Positions 55,147 to 61,969 of a DNA stretch of 64,000 nt are shown here, in pieces. The position numbers and the translations under genes were made by a program. Each line of letters begins with the position of its first letter. The first letter of the stretch is position 1. Under the pieces are notes generated by a model. That model did not search any database, had not been told where the DNA came from, and saw only the letters and a program-made list of their open reading frames with translations. The stretch lies in NCBI GenBank assembly GCA_016222805.1, contig JACRQG010000028.1, positions 103,860-167,859 of the forward strand. Reading direction: 5' to 3'. This DNA is from Verrucomicrobiota bacterium (GTDB lineage Bacteria > Verrucomicrobiota > Verrucomicrobiia > Opitutales > Opitutaceae).

Positions 55147-55433
55147 ATTAATCCCTGCTGGATCTGACGAGGCGGGAATCCCTGCCGAACTTCAAGCGGA
55201 CGTTGGAGCGCGCGTGATCGGGCGTTCGCGGCGATGCGCTGGACGGAGCCGTTGCGAGTCAGGGTGCGTGCAGTCACACCGGAGAAACGCCATACAGTCA
55301 TGGCCGCCGCGGTAGCAAGACCTTGGCATTACTTATCGGTCGAGTTGCCTCGGGGGCACCCTTGGCGCCGATGGAAGCTTGCGTCTTGTGCAGCATGCTG
55401 CCCGTTCCGTGGGTGCCGTCGAAAACGCTTCGG
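55147..55433. other. convergent spacer in the island
   Basis: This 287-bp gap lies between the end of the M23 gene and the end of the small minus-strand gene. I see no supported ORF and no clear terminator. Confidence 0.4.
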
Positions 55434-55664
55434 TTATGTTCGGCTTTTCCAGAGCCCGGTCGGCGAGCCGGACGAACCGAGGCTCAGGACCTTCATGGTC
55501 GGCTTGATGCTGGCAGAGATCGGCTTCGGCTCGCCTAGGGCCTGCTGCTTGCACATCGCCTGTCGAAGTTCGCTCGCCACGGGATGATTCGAGGGCAGGT
55601 GCTCAGCTGCGACGAGCAGCGCCCGTTGGAGGTTTCGTTTGGTGTATCGAAGTGGCTGTCTCAT
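55434..55664 (-). CDS. small protein of unknown function
   Basis: A 76-residue protein (MRQPLRYTKRNLQRALLVAAEHLP). The start is the internal ATG at 55664, because ggagg lies 7-8 bp upstream of it (ccggaggatttcccatg), an excellent ribosome-binding site. It begins 20 bp after the stop of the winged-helix gene, so it is the third gene of a short minus-strand operon. The N-terminal half is a basic amphipathic helix; the second half is Ser/Pro/Gly-rich. No domain is recognised. Confidence 0.55.
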   Translation of the reverse strand: MRQPLRYTKRNLQRALLVAAEHLPSNHPVASELRQAMCKQQALGEPKPISASIKPTMKVLSLGSSGSPTGLWKSRT

Positions 55665-55683
55665 GGGAAATCCTCCGGTTGGA

Positions 55684-56595
55684 TCACGAGAATCCGAGAA
55701 AAACGCTTCCTGCATCGATCGGTTCGTTGGCCGTAAGGCGCTTGGCGTCCAACCGGGACAGAAGATAGCGGAGCGTGTAACGGCGGCCCGCGGGCGCGCG
55801 AGGCCTGGAACGTTCCAGGCGATTCCGGTCCGGTCGGTGTCGTGCAGTTGCCGGGGGTGAAATGCGTTTGGCCGGCAGGCCCAATTGGGTACGCGCCAGC
55901 GATACCGTGCTGGACGGCTCCCAGATGGCGCGGACCTTCGAACCGTTCAGGTCGACGTCGGTGGCATCCTGGTGTCGCCGGTGCAGCGCCGCCGTGTATG
56001 CGGTGATGATCGCCGACTTTGGGTGGCCTCGCTTCAGGGCGTCGAGGGCGAAGGAAAAAGCGTGGGGAAACCGCCACGCGACTTTGCAGTTGTCCCAATG
56101 CGCGAGGGCCAGCGGATGGCGCGCCAACCAGGCTGCCAAATCACGATAGTCCCCGGCAGGCGGCAGGTCCGGCCTGGTCGGCAGAATTGCAGATTTGAAA
56201 TCCGGCGCTTCGCGCCGCGGTGTTTTGATTTCTTTTTTTCGCGAAGCGAAAAAAACTCCCTTATTAGAGGGTTGTCGGTCTGAAACCGTCACAGCAAAAG
56301 AGCGCCCAACGCGGATCGTCTTCCACTGAAAAGTTCCACGTCGGCGCAGCGTGGAGACGGCGCGCTCGACGCTCCGGCGGCTCACCCCGAGGCGCGCTGC
56401 GATCAAGTCAAAGTTCACCACATAGGATCGCATCCCGCGGCGGAAGATCTCGCGGAGGTAAGCCGCCAGTCGGACGGAAGTCGGGCGGTGCCGGGCCGGC
56501 CGATGCACCGGTGGCCGGGCGACTCGGCGACGTGGCTGGGGCGGAGGACGCCGGCGTGGGTCGCCGAGCTGCTTGCCCATTGGCTCGGGGCTCAT
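55684..56595 (-). CDS. winged-helix DNA-binding protein (replication/regulatory type)
   Basis: A 303-residue protein. The ATG at 56595 is chosen because it overlaps the stop of the upstream excisionase-like gene by ATGA, a sign of translational coupling; the track start at 56676 is less likely. After a Pro/Arg-rich N-terminus, residues about 45-110 form a winged helix (RLAAYLREIFRRGMRSYVVNFDLIAARLGVSRRSVERAVSTLRRRGTFQW). The rest is basic, with WRFPHAFSFALDALKRGHPKSAIITAYTAALHRRHQ, which is reminiscent of small replication initiators or helix-turn-helix regulators in integrative elements. No catalytic motif is seen. The role, control or replication of the island, is inferred only from position. 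Confidence 0.6.
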   Translation of the reverse strand: MSPEPMGKQLGDPRRRPPPQPRRRVARPPVHRPARHRPTSVRLAAYLREIFRRGMRSYVVNFDLIAARLGVSRRSVERAVSTLRRRGTFQWKTIRVGRSFAVTVSDRQPSNKGVFFASRKKEIKTPRREAPDFKSAILPTRPDLPPAGDYRDLAAWLARHPLALAHWDNCKVAWRFPHAFSFALDALKRGHPKSAIITAYTAALHRRHQDATDVDLNGSKVRAIWEPSSTVSLARTQLGLPAKRISPPATARHRPDRNRLERSRPRAPAGRRYTLRYLLSRLDAKRLTANEPIDAGSVFLGFS

Positions 56596-56906
56596 GTGCT
56601 GGTCCTCCGTGCCCCTTGGTCCGGGGTGCCAGGTCGCCGCCTTGCCGCCTGCTCCGCTGCCAGCCCGTCGAGCCATCGCAGCATATCACCGCGATGGAAA
56701 AGCAACTTTCCGCGCTTCGTCCCGGGCTGCCGGAGGCTTACGACTCGTACATGCTTGGAGGCCTCGCCGTGGAGCAACTGCTGGTACAGTTGAGCGTGGC
56801 GCAATCCGCTGACGGGACATATCCTCCCGTTCGGCACGACACTTTCGTAGCAGTTGGGATACAGGGGGGCCTCCCTGCCTTGAGTCGTGATTTCATCCGT
56901 ATCCAT
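56592..56906 (-). CDS. excisionase/AlpA-like DNA-binding protein
   Basis: A 104-residue protein. The middle part reads LRHAQLYQQLLHGEASKHVRVVSLRQPGTKRGKLLFHRGDMLRWLDGLAAEQ. It has the shape of small MerR-like excisionases, with a recognition helix followed by a wing that includes SLRQPGTKRG and a final helix. It lies directly upstream of the winged-helix gene with a 4-bp overlap. With the integrase at 58344 it would form the recombination module of the island and bias the reaction toward excision. Confidence 0.65.
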   Translation of the reverse strand: MDTDEITTQGREAPLYPNCYESVVPNGRICPVSGLRHAQLYQQLLHGEASKHVRVVSLRQPGTKRGKLLFHRGDMLRWLDGLAAEQAARRRPGTPDQGARRTST

Positions 56907-56974
56907 GGGTACCGCTCACGCAAGCGGAAGCCGATTGCGCCGCAAGCGCGTGGGCGGACCAGTATTTCCCGGGA

Positions 56975-57724
56975 TCAGTTCGGATCCTGGGAAGGTCGTC
57001 GGATATTCAGGGTCTGGCGCAAGGCACGACGCAATCTGTCGCGAATCCGACTTTCTGGTACGGCTGAGCCCCTTGAGTCCTTTCGGCAGCCTGGCAGATG
57101 TTGGAAGTCTGAGTGCCGCCGGATCTGGTCGCTGGAATAACGCCGCAGGACATCATCCCACATCGCTTCGTCCCAGATGCGGAAGCACTTCTCAGAGCCG
57201 TCGAACCTCGGGAGTTTTTCGAGCGGGCGCAAAGTAGCAATTGGAAGAGGGAACAATTTGGAGGCGAAAGTCGCGCCGAACTCGACGCAGGTGATCGCTC
57301 GAATCACGAAGGAACGAGCCCATTGCACCTCTGGAGTCTTTGCACCCGCTTTGCCGCGTGGGTTCAAGAATGCCTTGTTACCAACTCCCAGATTGCGGCA
57401 GCGCTTGAGCAATAAGCGAACACCAGAAGCCTTCGGAGGCACCAGCATCGGCCAGTTAGCGCGCGCCGATGCGATTGAGCGCAGATGAGGATTGCCTTTG
57501 GCGGCCATGCGATCAAGCGACGCAATCATGAATGTCACGGCACTCATCAGTGCTTCCGCGGCGCTTCTTCCAAATGGTGGCGGGCGGTCTGCCGCCTGTT
57601 CCAGGAAGAGAGCCAAGGCGACTATTCCATCTTTGGCTGCGTCTTGGCTTTCGTTGTTGGGTAGCTGCTCCAACTCGGCAAAATAGCGATGTAATGCGAT
57701 GTCGATTGGGCGCTCTTTTCGCAT
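56975..57724 (-). CDS. hypothetical protein of the island
   Basis: A 249-residue protein that I cannot assign. It is largely alpha-helical by appearance, with PIDIALHRYFAELEQLPN at the N-terminus, an Ala/Met-rich middle (AEALMSAVTFMIASLDRMAAKGN) and a conserved-looking WARSFVIRAITCVEFGATF. The C-terminus is strongly basic (RDRLRRALRQTLNIRRPSQ). There is no signal peptide or TM segment. Its gene ends 68 bp before the excisionase-like gene on the same strand, so it may lead that operon. Confidence 0.6.
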   Translation of the reverse strand: MRKERPIDIALHRYFAELEQLPNNESQDAAKDGIVALALFLEQAADRPPPFGRSAAEALMSAVTFMIASLDRMAAKGNPHLRSIASARANWPMLVPPKASGVRLLLKRCRNLGVGNKAFLNPRGKAGAKTPEVQWARSFVIRAITCVEFGATFASKLFPLPIATLRPLEKLPRFDGSEKCFRIWDEAMWDDVLRRYSSDQIRRHSDFQHLPGCRKDSRGSAVPESRIRDRLRRALRQTLNIRRPSQDPN

Positions 57725-57967
57725 GTTTCAGAGGTGTGAGGGTGAGAGAGGGATGCGAGATATGCAGCAAATTAGATGCGGATTCTTAAATGCTGACTCA
57801 TCCGCATCGAGGGTGACCGAGGGATTCTTCAAGGACCGGCCCACGCTGCGCCAGCGCGCGACTGTCTGATGTAGTGGGATCCAGCCCAAATGCGTTTGGG
57901 CGCGTGATCCAGTCTCGGTGATAGCCGAGTGCCGTGGAACGGTCGACCACGAGCGATTTTGCCAGGG
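57725..57967. pseudogene. spacer with a scrap of a PIN-type toxin
   Basis: Immediately after the antitoxin stop, on the minus strand, the sequence reads LAKSLVVDRSTAL, which resembles the first strand of VapC PIN toxins (VVDxSxAL). The similarity ends after ~13 residues and no PIN catalytic acids follow. The rest is unassigned. Confidence 0.35.
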
Positions 57968-58219
57968 CTAGATGCGCCGGCCGGCGTTGATGAGGTCGTG
58001 GGCCGTCTCCCCGGGGGCGAGCGCGAGCCGGGCGCGCAGCGCGCGAATCCGTCGAAATACGCTGTGGTCCACGGGCACCAGTCGGGCGACGGGACGGGAA
58101 TGGCGCGTGATGGTGATCTCTCCATGGCCGCGTTCCACCCAGGTGAGCAACTCAGCCAGTCTGGCCTTCGCCTCACGGGAGCCGACGGTCCGGGAGAGTG
58201 CCACAGGTGGGGAGTTCAT
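57968..58219 (-). CDS. Phd/YefM-type antitoxin
   Basis: An 83-residue protein from the ATG at 58219 (MNSPPVALSRTVGSREAKARL). It shows the Phd/YefM fold: a short N-terminal strand, a helix with AKARLAELLTWVERG, and the EITITRHSRPVARLVPV beta-hairpin. The C-terminal helix (RRIRALRARLALAPGETAHDLINAGRRI) is the toxin-neutralising part seen in VapB-like partners. Normally a vapC toxin overlaps or follows it directly; only a scrap remains here, so it is an orphan antitoxin, which could still act as a repressor or protect against related toxins. Confidence 0.75.
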   Translation of the reverse strand: MNSPPVALSRTVGSREAKARLAELLTWVERGHGEITITRHSRPVARLVPVDHSVFRRIRALRARLALAPGETAHDLINAGRRI

Positions 58220-58343
58220 TTTCTCGATGAAAGTCCTCCCACGAGCGCTGGAGGTCGGTCGCAAGTCAAGGGGCAGTGACCTCCCGCCCTGAACTCATCG
58301 GGACGTCGGGGGACGCCGGCACCATCACGCGTGGTGCCTGGCT

Positions 58344-59534
58344 TCACTTCAGTCCGGGCAATTTCTCCACGGCGTCGCGCAGGGTCTTCAGTTCCACGTG
58401 GGAGTACTTTGCGTTCATGGTTTCGGAGGCGTGGCCGGACAGCTTCATCCGCAATTCCTGGGCGACGCCGCGGTTCATGAGTTCGCTGTTGAAGGAGTGC
58501 CGCAGGGAGTGGAACCCGTACTTGAAAAACTTCCGGCCCGCGCCGGAGCCTTCACGCAAAAGTTCGTTGTCGATCCCGGCCCGCCGCATGACCTCCTGGA
58601 AACGGCGGCTCAGGCCCGTCTTGCCGCCAATCTTCAGGGCGGCCAGTTCCGGCGCCAGAAAGGCCTCGTTCGCCCCCGCGCCGTGGGGCGGGGAAAGGGT
58701 CAGGAGGTGGGCCTCCAGGTCGGCGTGGAGGGGCACGACGAGGTCCTTCGCCTTGCGCGCCGTTTTTTGCGGCCGGAAGGTGATGAGCTTGTTCACTAAA
58801 TCCACGTTCTTCCAGCGCATGTGGACGCAGTCGCTCAAGCGGGCGCCGGTGAAGACGCCCAGCATGATGACGGTCTTCCACTCGCCAACGGCCGCGCCGA
58901 GGAGCGCCTTGACCTGCTCCCAGGTGAAGGGGGAGCGGTTTTCACCGGCTTGCTCGGGCAGGACGACGGCGGCGGCGGGATTCAGGCGGCAGAGGCCCTG
59001 GCGGGTGGCGCGGCCAAACACGACGCTCAGGATCTTCGCCTCCATGCGGACGGAGGTGGCGCTCTTTCCGGTGGCGGCCTGCCGGTCCACGTACTCCTGG
59101 ACGTCGGCCACGGAGACGTCGTCGATTGGGAGTTGGGCGCGGGGCCCGAGCTGGTCCAAAAAGCCCTTCACGACGCGCTGGTAGCGGTCCCAGGTGTTGG
59201 CGGCGCGCTTGCCCTGCACGGCCGCGACCCAGTCCAGGAGGACCTTTTCGGTGCGGTTTTCCTCCATGCGGCGCCGGTTCACGCGTTGGAAGATATCCTG
59301 CATCACGTGGCGGATCTGGTTTTCGGTGGGGTGGCCGCGTTCGAGTTCCTCCCACTTTTCGGCGACCTCCTTGGCGAGGCGGCGATTGCGGGCGGCGTCG
59401 CGCTCGCGGTCGCGCGGGGTGGGGCCTTCGCCGGCGATCCTGACGGCGGTGGACTTGGTGAATTGAATTCCGCGCTGGTCCCGGTAGCAGGCGTACCAGA
59501 AGGGGGAGCGGCGGCATTTGCGGAGGGAGGCCAT
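58344..59534 (-). CDS. tyrosine recombinase (island integrase)
   Basis: A 396-residue phage-type integrase from the ATG at 59534 (MASLRKCRRSPFWYACYRDQ). An N-terminal arm-binding part is followed by the core-binding domain (VLLDWVAAVQGKRAANTWDRYQRVVKGFLDQLG) and the catalytic domain. Catalytic residues are Arg in GVFTGARLSD, His and Arg in FHSLRHSFNSE, His in LSGHAS and the nucleophile Tyr in NAKYSHVE. The gene lies 127 bp inside attR, the usual place for an integrase that targets a tRNA 3' end. It is unrelated to the IntI next door except for the fold. Confidence 0.95.
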   Translation of the reverse strand: MASLRKCRRSPFWYACYRDQRGIQFTKSTAVRIAGEGPTPRDRERDAARNRRLAKEVAEKWEELERGHPTENQIRHVMQDIFQRVNRRRMEENRTEKVLLDWVAAVQGKRAANTWDRYQRVVKGFLDQLGPRAQLPIDDVSVADVQEYVDRQAATGKSATSVRMEAKILSVVFGRATRQGLCRLNPAAAVVLPEQAGENRSPFTWEQVKALLGAAVGEWKTVIMLGVFTGARLSDCVHMRWKNVDLVNKLITFRPQKTARKAKDLVVPLHADLEAHLLTLSPPHGAGANEAFLAPELAALKIGGKTGLSRRFQEVMRRAGIDNELLREGSGAGRKFFKYGFHSLRHSFNSELMNRGVAQELRMKLSGHASETMNAKYSHVELKTLRDAVEKLPGLK

Positions 59535-59566
59535 GGCGAAAAAGGGCCCAAAAAGTTGCTCCAAAA

Positions 59567-59580
59567 AGTCACAACACCTG
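59567..59580 (+). repeat. candidate integrase arm site (right)
   Basis: The sequence agtcacaacacctg equals 49717-49730, and both are preceded by ccaaaa. It overlaps the upstream region of the integrase gene, so integrase binding could also affect its own transcription. Confidence 0.5.
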
Positions 59581-59660
59581 GCGGTGGTTGCCAAGGTTAT
59601 TGTGGTCACCTTCCCTCGTAGAACGTAACGAAAAAGCGGTTACAAAGGGGCAAAATACCG

Positions 59661-59691
59661 AGCGGGGTTCGATTCCCCGTGGGGGCGCCAA
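59661..59691 (+). repeat. attR (partial tRNA-Glu 3' end)
   Basis: The second copy of the 31-bp core at 49615-49645. Only the T-arm and 3' acceptor half are present; the upstream bases cannot fold into a tRNA, so this is not a functional gene. Confidence 0.9.
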
Positions 59692-59696
59692 TTTCC

Positions 59697-59729
59697 ACCC
59701 GCTGTTTCCTCGTGAAACGCGGGTTTTTT
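59697..59729 (+). terminator. original tRNA-Glu terminator, displaced by the island
   Basis: Arms acccgc-t-gtttc and gaaacgcgggt with loop ctcgt are followed by a run of T. It resembles the island copy at 49652-49685 in stem sequence (acccgc/gcgggt) but not in the upper stem. Confidence 0.75.
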
Positions 59730-59734
59730 GCGTC

Positions 59735-60072
59735 GTCGTTGGGAAGCGCCTCTTATGGATATTCCCCGTCTTCCGCCCAAGTACCTGCCTTCGCCTCGCC
59801 CTGTCGCTGAAGGTGTCGGACGCGACCGCGGTCGCGGGTCTCTGGGGGTGGACAGGGCACTCACCGGCCCACACGAGTGCGATTGGCCCTGTCAAGCCGC
59901 TAGAATACCCGCAATTTCGGGGATCCCGTGGTTTGCCCGTTGCCCGTCAGGACCCAATACTCGGCGCAGTCGTACGTATTGGGTGGTATGAACGCTTTGC
60001 GGATCCACGGCCGGGCGCTCGATGGCGGTAGCTTGCTCCCTCGCGCCTGGCACCTCGCGGGTCCCGCGTGGT
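59735..60072. other. spacer between attR and the integron integrase
   Basis: It holds no supported gene. Two palindromic features stand out: cgcgaccgcggtcgcg (59821-59836, perfect) and acccaatac-N15-gtattgggt (59952-59984). Confidence 0.45.
59952..59984. repeat. 9-bp perfect inverted repeat with 15-bp spacer
   Basis: The arms acccaatac and gtattgggt lie about 90 bp beyond the end of the integron integrase gene. They could mark a protein-binding site or the 3' structure of the intI transcript. Confidence 0.4.
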
Positions 60073-61437
60073 TCAGCCAGCATCGAGGGGCGAACGCACA
60101 CCGAGACCCGGTTTGATCATCACGTGGGTGTAGATCTGCGTCGTTTCGAGACTTTCATGGCCCAGCAAATCCTGCACGGTCCGGATGTCGGTGCCGTTCT
60201 CCAGCAGATGCGTGGCGAAGGAGTGGCGCAGGACGTGGGGAGTCACGCGTTTGTCGATTCCGGCGGCCCTGGCCGCGGCGCGGATGGCATTCTGAAAAGT
60301 CCCATCCAGCACGTGGTGCCGCCGCTGCAGCCCCGACGACGGATCGAGGGAGAGTTCCCGCGAAGGAAACACCCACTGCCACTCCCAGTCTTCTCCGGCG
60401 CGCGGGAACTTGCGCGCCAGTCCCTCGGGCAGCCAGACGCCGGCGCGTTCCTCGGTCCGATCCGTGCGGTACAGGCCCCGCAGGCGTTCGAGGTGCGCTT
60501 CCAAAGCGGGGCACAGCGAGTCGGGCAGCAGGGTGATGCGGTCCTTGTCTCCCTTGCCGGCGTGCACCTTCAGTTGCCGGCGCTCGAAATCGAGATGGTG
60601 GATCCGCAGGCGCAGCAGTTCCATCAGTCGCAGCCCTGCGCCATACATGAGCTCCGCCATCAGCCGGTTGGTGCCGGTCAGTTCCTTGAACAGCGCCTGG
60701 CACTCTCCACGTGTGAGCACGGTGGGGATGCGCCGACGCGCCCGCGCGCGGCGAAAATCGAGGTCGCCCACCTGGCGGCGCAGTCCCTCCTGGAGCAGGA
60801 AGACCAGGGCATTCAACGCCTGGCGCTGTGTGGCCGGGGAAGCGCGCTGGGTGACCGCGAGGTGCGAGAGAAACTCGCTGACGTCACCGTCGTCGGCGTG
60901 GTACGGTGTGCGCGGCTTCAGGAAACCCGCAAACTTGGAGGCCCACTGCCGATAGGTGGACTCGGTGCGCCAGAGAAACCCCTTGCGTCGGATGGCGCGA
61001 ATCAGCTCCCGCTCCCAAGGTTGGATGCCGAGGTCATCGCGCGCCGCCGGCGGAGAAGCTGCATAAGATTGGCCCTGGGGGCGGGTTCGTCCGACCCTGT
61101 AGAACCACTCGAGGGCGGTGCGGGCAACGTTGACCCTTTCTGGAGGGAGGCTGGCGAAGTAGCCTCGAATGACGGCGACCGAGGCCGCCGCGCGTTGCTC
61201 TCGGCAGTACTTCAGGAAGGCCTTTACTGCGAGACGCAGGGAGCACTCCCTCTCTGGTTCGAAACCCGCCGCGGCCAGCGCCTCGGACCAGTCGGGAAAT
61301 GAAATTGAGGTATCCACCTCACCTGCGTTTTTTCCGGCGATAGCCATACTCGCAGTTGAGCTTTGCGTGCTCGTCGTCGTCACCCCCTTATTGACCCCAA
61401 TCTTGGGTACATCTCTTTCTGGCCAGTTGGTCTTCAA
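60073..61437 (-). CDS. intI: integron integrase IntI, N-terminally extended
   Basis: A 454-residue tyrosine recombinase that matches IntI along its whole catalytic part. Catalytic residues are R270, H401, R404, H427 and Y436, with exactly the spacing of IntI1 (146, 277, 280, 303, 312), so the protein carries 124 extra N-terminal residues. The integron-specific segment (RKFPRAGEDWEWQWVFPSREL, SGLQRRHHVLDGTFQNAI) that recognises folded attC is present, as is the ending GVRSPLDAG. The extension (PDWSEALAAAGFEPERECSLRLAVKAFLKYC) resembles a second SAM-like core-binding helix bundle. An internal start at M31 (61347) is possible and would still leave about 94 extra residues. Confidence 0.93.
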   Translation of the reverse strand: MKTNWPERDVPKIGVNKGVTTTSTQSSTASMAIAGKNAGEVDTSISFPDWSEALAAAGFEPERECSLRLAVKAFLKYCREQRAAASVAVIRGYFASLPPERVNVARTALEWFYRVGRTRPQGQSYAASPPAARDDLGIQPWERELIRAIRRKGFLWRTESTYRQWASKFAGFLKPRTPYHADDGDVSEFLSHLAVTQRASPATQRQALNALVFLLQEGLRRQVGDLDFRRARARRRIPTVLTRGECQALFKELTGTNRLMAELMYGAGLRLMELLRLRIHHLDFERRQLKVHAGKGDKDRITLLPDSLCPALEAHLERLRGLYRTDRTEERAGVWLPEGLARKFPRAGEDWEWQWVFPSRELSLDPSSGLQRRHHVLDGTFQNAIRAAARAAGIDKRVTPHVLRHSFATHLLENGTDIRTVQDLLGHESLETTQIYTHVMIKPGLGVRSPLDAG

Positions 61438-61536
61438 CGACTACCAGCCCCGCCGCCGCCCCCCTCCGCACCCAATCCCGTCCGCCACCGTCCCTCCCAA
61501 ACCTGATCTCAGTTCAGGCTAATAACACTGTTGGGC
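61438..61536 (+). other. attI region
   Basis: The non-coding stretch between intI and the first cassette ends in actGTTGGGC (core 61530-61536), the recombination core where cassettes join. Upstream sequence is pyrimidine-rich. I cannot place the cassette promoter Pc or the direct repeats that bind IntI with confidence. Confidence 0.7.
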
Positions 61537-61550
61537 AAGAGTAGCCTGCC

Positions 61551-61802
61551 ATGCTCGAAGATCGCGTTGACGAATTGATAGCGGCGCTGCGAGGCGACGG
61601 GTTGGAGGAAGATGCGCGGACTCTTCACACGCTGGTGCACGGAATGGCATGGACGACGAGTTCTGAGTTCATCGGCGAACTTCGGAAGGAGCTTCGGAAG
61701 ATTAGATCGACGCGGAGAGGTAGGCTGTCGCAGACTTCCAAGAGAGCGATGTCTGAGGTTTTCGAGATAGTCGGCCGACCATGGCCATCTTTCGGCTTGT
61801 GA
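61551..61802 (+). CDS. integron cassette 1 protein, unknown function
   Basis: An 83-residue protein (MLEDRVDELIAALRGDGLEED) beginning 15 bp after the attI junction, the usual tight fit of cassette genes. It is helical and acidic at the N-terminus and basic in the second half (GELRKELRKIRSTRRGRL), with no TM segment or known motif. It stops 8 bp before attC1. Small proteins of this shape in cassettes are sometimes immunity or regulatory proteins; nothing here proves it. Confidence 0.7.
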   Translation: MLEDRVDELIAALRGDGLEEDARTLHTLVHGMAWTTSSEFIGELRKELRKIRSTRRGRLSQTSKRAMSEVFEIVGRPWPSFGL

Positions 61803-61810
61803 AACCAAAG

Positions 61811-61953
61811 GCCCAACCAGTCGCCAGAGCCAACCCGCACAGCCGTCACACCGCGTGCTGGAAGAAGGAATCCCGAATGAAGCCGCTGTCAGGAAAATCG
61901 AAGGAAGCACGCGTTGCGCCGGCCGCGCGGGTGGCTCATCTCTGACGTTGGGC
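61811..61953 (+). other. attC site 1
   Basis: A 143-bp imperfect palindrome: R'' gcccaac, L'' gagcca, L' tggctc and R' gttgggc. The inner stem cgcgtgct / agcacgcg supports folding of the single strand. Confidence 0.9.
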
Positions 61954-61969
61954 GAAAAGAAAAAGAACG

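Larger units (their letters stand above)
49615..59691. mobile_element. tRNA-Glu-integrated genomic island (~10 kb)
   Basis: The island is bounded by identical 31-bp att repeats derived from the tRNA-Glu 3' end. It has a tyrosine integrase immediately inside attR, an excisionase-like gene and a short DNA-binding module; the remaining genes are accessory. Base composition is visibly less GC-rich than the flanking core genes. No conjugation or phage structural gene is visible, so it is a non-conjugative integrative element. Confidence 0.85.

Noticed and set aside
57829-58176. 115-codon minus ORF as the toxin partner of the antitoxin
   Set aside because: It overlaps the antitoxin in another frame and is Arg/Pro/Ser-rich with no toxin motif.
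59661-59691. Second tRNA-Glu gene
   Set aside because: Only the T-arm and acceptor 3' half are present; no anticodon arm lies upstream.
59588-60031. 147-codon plus ORF after the island integrase
   Set aside because: It reads through attR and the tRNA terminator, so it is not a real gene.
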